The notes under the pieces are model-generated. The model worked only from the letters and a program-made list of their open reading frames with translations. It ran no database searches and was not told the origin of the DNA. The position numbers were made by a program, and so were the translations under genes. Shown here piece by piece: positions 58,474-64,000 of a stretch of DNA of 64,000 bases. The stretch comes from Flavobacterium sufflavum (lineage in GTDB: Bacteria > Bacteroidota > Bacteroidia > Flavobacteriales > Flavobacteriaceae), in the NCBI RefSeq assembly GCF_004016525.1, contig NZ_SACJ01000002.1, positions 248,001-312,000 on the forward strand, in the 5' to 3' direction. How positions within the stretch are numbered: position 1 is the stretch's first letter; each line of letters begins with the position of its first letter.

Positions 58474-59184
58474 CTAAAAATTCAACTTCACAAAACTCCA
58501 ATCCAAGGTTTTATATAAGACCAATTCATTTTTCAAACTCGGTAAACCGATGATCAGTTTCAGGGTTTCGTGTGCCATCATGGTGCCAATCATTCCCGGT
58601 AAAGTACCTAGAACGCCATTAAAACTGCAATTAGGCACATCTTTAGGATTAGGTGGTTCAGGAAATAAATCACGTAGATTTTTACTTCCCTGATGATTAA
58701 AAACAGCTAACTGACCTTCGAAACCTAAAATACTGCCATAAACCAAAGGTTTTCCTAAAGTTACGCAAGTATCATTAACTAAATAACGGGTACTAAAATT
58801 ATCCGAACCATCGACTACAATGTCAAAATCAGCAATAATTCTGGAAGCATTTCCAGCGGTTAGTTTTTCTTCGAAAGTCAGAACTTCAATGATCGGATTC
58901 AGTTTTTCGACAGTCGCTTTTGCAGTCAGGGCTTTTGATAGACCTATTTGCTCTTCGGTATATAAAATTTGGCGGTGAAGATTATGAATTTCGATAGTGT
59001 CAAAATCTACAATGCCAATAGTTCCAACACCTGCAGGAGCCAGATATTGTAAAATAGGGCAGCCTAAACCGCCGGCACCAATAACAAGTACTTTGGCATT
59101 TTTAAGTTTGTTTTGTCCTTCTTCTCCAATTTCAGGTAAAATTACCTGTCGATTGTATCTTAAAAAATCTTGTATTACGCTCAT
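58474..59184 (-). CDS. thiF: ThiF/MoeB-type adenylyltransferase
   Basis: 236 residues. An E1-like enzyme that adenylates the C-terminal Gly of a sulphur-carrier protein (ThiS, or MoaD). The ATP-binding loop VLVIGAGGLGCPILQYLA near 31, DFDTIEIHNLHRQ near 63 and the SDNFSTRYLVNDTC segment near 128 are conserved. FPEPPNPKDVPNC near 176 and GVLGTLPGMIGT follow. The CxxC zinc ligands before FPEP in E. coli MoeB are absent (NLRDLFPEP). As last gene of the thiamin operon, it most likely activates ThiS, whose gene is outside the window. No rhodanese domain is fused. Confidence 0.9.
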   Translation of the reverse strand: MSVIQDFLRYNRQVILPEIGEEGQNKLKNAKVLVIGAGGLGCPILQYLAPAGVGTIGIVDFDTIEIHNLHRQILYTEEQIGLSKALTAKATVEKLNPIIEVLTFEEKLTAGNASRIIADFDIVVDGSDNFSTRYLVNDTCVTLGKPLVYGSILGFEGQLAVFNHQGSKNLRDLFPEPPNPKDVPNCSFNGVLGTLPGMIGTMMAHETLKLIIGLPSLKNELVLYKTLDWSFVKLNF

Positions 59185-59185
59185 T

Positions 59186-59232
59186 TTTTAATAAGGTTCT
59201 AAGTTTGTAAGTTGCTAAGAATCTTAGGAACT
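59186..59232. repeat. Short inverted repeat between thiH and thiF
   Basis: GTTCTAAG and CTTAGGAAC are nearly complementary within the 48-base gap, one of several small repeats inside this operon. Confidence 0.4.
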
Positions 59233-60345
59233 TTAAAAATAAGTTCTGTCCCAATCTTTCCAAACAGGTTCGTATCCTCTTTCGGTAATAATTCTTGCAA
59301 TTTCTGCTACTGAACGTTCATCACTAATTTCAAATTGCTCCAAGGATTGAGGATCGACAACATAACCTCCAGGATTCGTTTTTGAACCTGCACTCATACT
59401 GGTAGTTCCAATGGGGATAATGTTATTTCTAAATTTTTCATTCTCTCGGGTCGAAATCGAAATCTCCACATCTTCATTCCACAAACGGTAAGCACAAATT
59501 AATTGGGTTAAATCCTTATCGTCCATGATAAAATTGGGTTCGATAATTCCTTCGGCAGGGCGCAGTCTTGGGAAGGAAACAGCGTATTTGGTTCTCCAAT
59601 AAGTCTTTTGTAAATAATCCAAATGCAAGGCATTAAAGAAACTATCGGTGCGCCAATCTTCCAGACCTAATAAAACGCCCAATCCAATTTTGTGAATACC
59701 CGCTTTCCCAATTCGGTCAGGAGTGTCAAGACGGAAATCAAAATTTGATTTCTTGCCTTTGGTATGGTATTTTTTATAGACTTCCTGATGGTAGGTTTCC
59801 TGATACACTAAAACCGAATAGACTCCTGCTTCATGCAATCGCTCGTATTCTTCCTGTGAAAGTGGTTGCACTTCGACAGAAATAATGGAGAATTGTTCTC
59901 TTATTTGTTCAATTGCATTCAGGAAGTAATTGATGTTTACGGTGTAATTGGCTTCGCCGGTAACCAATAAAACATGATCAAATCCTGCTTTTTTCAAGGC
60001 TTCGGCTTCGATTTTTATTTCCGAATCCGTGAGGGTTTTTCGTTTGATTTTGTTATCCAGACTAAAACCACAATAGGTGCAAATGTTTTGGCATTCATTA
60101 CTTAGATACAACGGAGCATACATCTGAATCGTTTTACCAAATCTTTTTTTAGTCAATTCATGACTTAATTGCGCCATTTGTTCCAAATACGGCTGAGCAG
60201 CAGGAGAAATTAAAGTTAAAAAATCATCGAGATTTCTTTTTGACTTCGCTAATGATTGTTCTACTTGCTGGACTGTAGTAGTATAAATTTTGGATTGAAT
60301 TTCATTCCAATTGTATTGTTCAAAAACCGATTTAAATGTTTTCAT
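59233..60345 (-). CDS. thiH: 2-iminoacetate synthase (tyrosine lyase)
   Basis: 370-residue radical-SAM enzyme that cleaves tyrosine to dehydroglycine for the thiazole ring, used by aerobes and anaerobes that lack ThiO. The 4Fe-4S motif CxxxCxxC appears in NECQNICTYCGFS near 80. MYAPLYLSN precedes it, and SVEVQPLSQEEY with GAYSVLVYQETYH-like (here AGVYSVLVYQETYH) near 170-200 and GIGLGLGLLEDWR-like (here KIGLGVLLGLEDWR) are present. I start at ATG 60345 (MKTFKSVFEQYNW); the longer frame reads into a palindromic repeat and adds unlikely residues. Confidence 0.95.
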   Translation of the reverse strand: MKTFKSVFEQYNWNEIQSKIYTTTVQQVEQSLAKSKRNLDDFLTLISPAAQPYLEQMAQLSHELTKKRFGKTIQMYAPLYLSNECQNICTYCGFSLDNKIKRKTLTDSEIKIEAEALKKAGFDHVLLVTGEANYTVNINYFLNAIEQIREQFSIISVEVQPLSQEEYERLHEAGVYSVLVYQETYHQEVYKKYHTKGKKSNFDFRLDTPDRIGKAGIHKIGLGVLLGLEDWRTDSFFNALHLDYLQKTYWRTKYAVSFPRLRPAEGIIEPNFIMDDKDLTQLICAYRLWNEDVEISISTRENEKFRNNIIPIGTTSMSAGSKTNPGGYVVDPQSLEQFEISDERSVAEIARIITERGYEPVWKDWDRTYF

Positions 60346-60438
60346 AGTTTTTAACCGCAAAGGGCGCAAAGATTTACGCAAAGTTCACTAAGCTTTGCGT
60401 TCTTGGCGCTTTGCTTTGCGAACTTTGCGGTTGAAAAA
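60346..60438. repeat. Palindromic repeat between thiG and thiH
   Basis: AACCGCAAAG (60352-60361) and CTTTGCGGTT (60425-60434) are perfect complements, with CGCAAAG and CTTTGCG units between them that pair further. The ~80-base hairpin sits inside the operon. It belongs to the same AACCGCAAAG-type family as 44087. Confidence 0.75.
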
Positions 60439-61215
60439 TTATTCATATAAAAATGCTGTCAATGGACTTGATGCTATTGCATGAGTGTATTGTTGTCCTA
60501 GTTTGGCCTCGTAGGCTTTTCTTCCTGCGATTACGGCTTCTTTGAATGCTTCAGCCATCATTTTTGGATTTCCGGCCACTGCAATTGCGGTGTTTACTAA
60601 AACGGCATCGGCACCCAGTTCCATTGCTTTTGCCGCATCAGATGGAGCGCCAATTCCCGCATCGATAATCACAGGAACCTTAGATTGCTCGATGATGATT
60701 TCCAGGAAGTCGATGGTTTTTAGTCCTTTGTTGCTTCCTATTGGTGATCCCAAAGGCATTACAGCCGCTGTTCCCACATCTTCTAATCTTTTACATAAAA
60801 CAGGATCGGCATGGATGTAAGGTAAAACGATGAAACCTAATTTAGCCAGTTCTTCGGTGGCTTTCAAGGTTTCGATTGGGTCGGGTAGCAGGTATCTTGG
60901 GTCGGGATGAATTTCCAGTTTTAACCAATTTGTCTCTAACGCTTCTCTTGCTAATTGTGCAGCAAAAACAGCTTCTTTGGCATTTCTAGCTCCTGATGTA
61001 TTAGGTAATAAATTGATTCCAGGATGTTTCAAATGCGATAAAATAGCATCGGTATCGGTTTCTAAATCTACTCGTTTTAGTGCTACAGTCACTAATTCAC
61101 TTTCAGAAGCCAAAATAGCTTCTTCCATTTGGATATTCGAACCAAATTTTCCTGTTCCTAAAAACAAGCGCGATTGCAGTTCTTTATTGCCAATTTTAAA
61201 CAATGACGTTTCCAT
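60439..61215 (-). CDS. thiG: Thiazole synthase
   Basis: 258-residue TIM-barrel enzyme that assembles the thiazole phosphate from DXP (made by Dxs in this window), dehydroglycine and ThiS-thiocarboxylate. It has [19 protein letters not shown] near 15-33, the Schiff-base Lys in TVALKRVD near 47, [20 protein letters not shown] near 70, [15 protein letters not shown] near 146 and [20 protein letters not shown] with [11 protein letters not shown]. The start overlaps thiE by 20 bases. Complete. Confidence 0.96.
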   Translation of the reverse strand: METSLFKIGNKELQSRLFLGTGKFGSNIQMEEAILASESELVTVALKRVDLETDTDAILSHLKHPGINLLPNTSGARNAKEAVFAAQLAREALETNWLKLEIHPDPRYLLPDPIETLKATEELAKLGFIVLPYIHADPVLCKRLEDVGTAAVMPLGSPIGSNKGLKTIDFLEIIIEQSKVPVIIDAGIGAPSDAAKAMELGADAVLVNTAIAVAGNPKMMAEAFKEAVIAGRKAYEAKLGQQYTHAIASSPLTAFLYE

Positions 61216-61834
61216 ATAATTTTTCGTTAAGTTCAGTAATTAATTTTGTTTTGCTATCACTTTCAGTAATCAGTCCTGAAACGGCAATACCATGAATTCC
61301 TGTTTTGATAATAGATTCCACATCGTCAGTCAGGATGCCTCCAATAGCATAAACAGGGGTTTTTATTTGTTGCTCTTTTAATTGATTCAGGATGTTTTGG
61401 TAGCCCTCTAATCCTAAAATTGGACTTAAATTAGTTTTGGTTTTTGTAAAACGAAAAGGGCCTAAGCCAATGTAATCAGCTCCTTGATTGATTTGTTTTT
61501 GAATGTCTTCAAAAGTATTTGCCGTACCACCAATGATTTTTTGGTTACCCAGAATTGCCCTTGCGTTGGCTATTTTCATGTCGCTTAGCCCTAAATGAAC
61601 GCCGTCGGCATCAATTTCTAAAGCTAGCGGTACATTGTCGTTGATGATAAATGTGGCTGAGTGTTCGTTGCACAAGATTTTTACGGCTTCCGCCAAAGTA
61701 AATGTGTCTTCTGAAGTGGCATTTTTGAAACGCATCTGAATCCATTGGCAACCATGCTCTAAAGCTTGCTGAATGTTGTGCAATTGTGTTTCAATTGTGT
61801 TTCCTTGTGAGATGTATTGTAAACGCTTATACAT
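61196..61834 (-). CDS. thiE: Thiamin-phosphate synthase
   Basis: 212-residue TIM barrel that joins hydroxymethylpyrimidine diphosphate to thiazole phosphate. The signature QWIQMRFKN near 33 (pyrophosphate site), [20 protein letters not shown] near 60 and [17 protein letters not shown] near 116 are all present, which identifies it as the true ThiE in contrast to the paralogue at 62555. It overlaps thiD by 8 bases and thiG by 20, so translation is coupled along the operon. Confidence 0.95.
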   Translation of the reverse strand: MYKRLQYISQGNTIETQLHNIQQALEHGCQWIQMRFKNATSEDTFTLAEAVKILCNEHSATFIINDNVPLALEIDADGVHLGLSDMKIANARAILGNQKIIGGTANTFEDIQKQINQGADYIGLGPFRFTKTKTNLSPILGLEGYQNILNQLKEQQIKTPVYAIGGILTDDVESIIKTGIHGIAVSGLITESDSKTKLITELNEKLYGNVIV

Positions 61835-62582
61835 AATGATGTCCTAATTGTGATGAGTTTGACAATAAAAAGTTTTCGGTGTAATTTTTTCCGTTTTTGC
61901 AGGCAGTTAAAAGCTCTTGTCCTAAGGCCAGATTAGCGGTTATTGCTGCCGATAATACACAGCCTGAACCGTGTTTTTGATATATTTCAGTGTTTTTTGG
62001 CGAAAACCTGAAAGATTGATTTGGTGTATGCAAATAATCGGTGCCAACTTCCGTGGGATGATGTCCTCCTTTTAGTAAAACAGCGCAGTATTTGGATAAT
62101 ATTTCGATACTAACTTCTAGTTTATTTTCTGTTGGAATAAGTTTTAAAACTTCGTTGTAGTTGGGAGTTATCAGTTCTATTTTTTCTAAAATGCTAATAA
62201 AATCATTTTGATTTTCAATAGTCAAAAAGTCAAATTCAGTAGTAGATTTTAAAACCGTATCCCACACTATTTTGGTTTTTGGCGAAAGCCTTTTTATCAA
62301 AAAAACAATCGATTTTAAATAGTCCAAAGAAGGGATTATGCCAATTTTTACCACTTTGATTTCGTAAGAATCAAATAAGGTTTCGATGGATTGCAATACA
62401 AAATCAAGTTCAGTCCATTGAATAGCAACAAACTCGTTTTCGGTTTGGATGGTATTGGCTGTATTGATGGCAAAACCATAAACCTGATGTTGCTCGAAAG
62501 TTTTGACATCTGCCAAAACTCCAGCGCCAGCCGAAGGGTCAAAACCCGCAATGCTTAATACGAAAGGACGATTTGTTGACAT
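61827..62582 (-). CDS. thiD: Hydroxymethylpyrimidine (phosphate) kinase
   Basis: 251-residue ribokinase-fold enzyme that phosphorylates HMP and HMP-phosphate. It starts VLSIAGFDPSAGAGVLADVK near 7-26 (the substrate glycine loop), has KVVKIGIIPS near 75, and a C-terminal HGSGCVLSAAITANLALGQ near 206, the anion hole and catalytic Cys. The N-terminus overlaps the tenI-like gene by 28 bases. It is complete, without the extra ThiE domain seen in some fusions. Confidence 0.95.
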   Translation of the reverse strand: MSTNRPFVLSIAGFDPSAGAGVLADVKTFEQHQVYGFAINTANTIQTENEFVAIQWTELDFVLQSIETLFDSYEIKVVKIGIIPSLDYLKSIVFLIKRLSPKTKIVWDTVLKSTTEFDFLTIENQNDFISILEKIELITPNYNEVLKLIPTENKLEVSIEILSKYCAVLLKGGHHPTEVGTDYLHTPNQSFRFSPKNTEIYQKHGSGCVLSAAITANLALGQELLTACKNGKNYTENFLLSNSSQLGHHYV

Positions 62583-63154
62583 AATTCAAAATTTTTGATA
62601 GGATTTTCTGCGTTCCAAATAGTGCCTAAAAGAGCAAAATCATCAAAACCAGCAGCTAGTGTTTTTTGGATATTCTCAGCTTCGATTCCGCCTAATGCAA
62701 CTAGTTTAGTTTGATGATTAGTTCGGTTTTGTATTGCTTCCAATAAATCAATATTCGATTGGTAATTCGATTTTGATATACTGGCAAAAACAGGGCTTAG
62801 AAATGCATATTGAAAAAAGATTCTTAAATCGTTAAAGGCTTCTATGGTATGAATGGAAGTCGATAAATGAATCCTTTTCTCATTGTAATGATACAAAGTT
62901 TCGGGATCGATTTGTTTTCTCGTTTTTTCAGAAAAATGTAGTCGATTAATCCCTAAATCTTCTGCCAATTGATGTTGACTGTGTAAAACCAGTTTGCTGC
63001 GATATTTTAATCCAATAGCAGCTACAAAAGCTTTCATTTCCTTCTCTGAAAAATCAGGTTTTCGAACATGAAACAATTCCAATCCATGCTCGAAAAGAGC
63101 ATGGATGGTATTGATTTCATTAGCTATCGCTGTTGGATTGGAGATGACTATCAT
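62555..63154 (-). CDS. ThiE/TenI-like thiamin-pathway protein
   Basis: 199-residue member of the ThiE/TenI superfamily. The ThiE pyrophosphate site is replaced: LELFHVRKPDFSEKEMKAF near 25-42 instead of QxRxK, and the ND..LA..GADGVHLG block reads HQLAEDLGINRLHFSEKT. Segments FLSPVFASISKSNYQ near 115 and KLVALGGIEAENIQKTLAAG near 150 are kept. That pattern fits a TenI-type thiazole tautomerase rather than an active ThiE, though it is often annotated thiE. It sits between thiC and thiD in the operon, as in other Flavobacteria. Function inferred. Confidence 0.85.
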   Translation of the reverse strand: MIVISNPTAIANEINTIHALFEHGLELFHVRKPDFSEKEMKAFVAAIGLKYRSKLVLHSQHQLAEDLGINRLHFSEKTRKQIDPETLYHYNEKRIHLSTSIHTIEAFNDLRIFFQYAFLSPVFASISKSNYQSNIDLLEAIQNRTNHQTKLVALGGIEAENIQKTLAAGFDDFALLGTIWNAENPIKNFELCQQIVLSY

Positions 63155-63159
63155 TTTAA

Positions 63160-63230
63160 GTTAGAAGTTAGGGGAGGGAAGTTAGAAGTGAAGTTTTAAC
63201 TTCCCACTTCTAACTTCCTACTTCCCTTTT
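63160..63230. repeat. Palindromic GAAGTTAGAAGT-type repeat between thiC and the tenI-like gene
   Basis: GGGAAGTTAGAAGT (about 63177-63190) is complementary to ACTTCTAACTTCC (about 63206-63218), with further TTAGAAG units. It forms a hairpin inside the operon; a related simple repeat is at 56565-56590. Confidence 0.65.

Positions 63231-64000
<770 letters not shown>

Noticed and set aside
60346..60381. N-terminal extension of ThiH
   Set aside because: The extra 12 residues are translated palindromic repeat; the family start is at 60345.

Overview
The window looks like chromosomal DNA of a Flavobacterium-type member of the Bacteroidota. The evidence is low GC with AT-rich spacers, gliding genes gldE and gldD, SusC/TonB-type outer membrane proteins, a bacterial GGGP synthase, DUF3078, DUF3127 and DUF4301 proteins, and many promoters with the Bacteroidota -7 element TAnnTTTG, several only 4 bases before the start codon. 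No insertion sequence, phage, plasmid or CRISPR array is visible. Most of the window is core genome; accessory material is confined to small insertions and dispersed palindromic repeats.

Layout. 1-3.6 kb: end of nrdB, nrdA (class Ia ribonucleotide reductase) and an RDD membrane protein. 3.6-6.6 kb: an ABC exporter, an ArsR-type repressor and a short-chain dehydrogenase, linked by a 20-bp palindromic operator between the divergent promoters and a near-copy before the dehydrogenase. 6.7-7.7 kb: a lone nucleotide-cyclase-like gene with a large hairpin in its leader and inverted 9-mers at its edges. 7.8-16.1 kb: metE with a divergent Lrp regulator, a second RDD protein, dgt, a DUF3078 protein, dxs and tadA. 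16.1-19.4 kb: a GT39-type glycosyltransferase, GtrA and PAP2 phosphatase operon. 19.5-21.8 kb: an AraC regulator divergent from an MFS exporter. 21.8-23.2 kb: an unknown gene between two direct repeats. 23.2-30.5 kb: rng, a 30-residue basic protein, HU, mutY, a TlpA-like thioredoxin, ssb, gldE and gldD. 30.7-36.5 kb: small unknown genes, an EamA transporter behind a 22-bp perfect palindrome, an active/inactive M16 protease pair, rplU and rpmA, then a 3' fragment of tRNA-Arg. 36.8-43.2 kb: an outer membrane beta-barrel protein, a TPR lipoprotein and ahcY. 43.4-49.2 kb: a phosphopantetheinyl transferase, a truncated haemoglobin operon with a Crp/Fnr regulator, GGGP synthase, a PnuC transporter, a DUF4301 protein and arfB. 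49.4-58.3 kb: a TPP riboswitch in front of a TonB-dependent receptor, a Rieske-like lipoprotein, greA, a HIT protein, a transglutaminase, a histidine kinase, a DUF3127 protein, aat and an M14 peptidase. 58.5-64 kb: the thiamin operon thiC-tenI-thiD-thiE-thiG-thiH-thiF on the minus strand, with thiC running off the end.

Thiamin is the main shared theme. The biosynthetic operon makes the pyrimidine and thiazole halves and joins them, while the TPP-riboswitch receptor about 10 kb away is probably the outer membrane importer; the PnuC protein may be the inner membrane partner. No complete new multi-gene system could be shown. The best candidates for undescribed biology are the cyclase-like gene with its structured leader, the ArsR/exporter/dehydrogenase regulon, the repeat-flanked unknown gene, the dispersed hairpin element whose stem covaries between copies, and a truncated haemoglobin lacking the expected proximal histidine.
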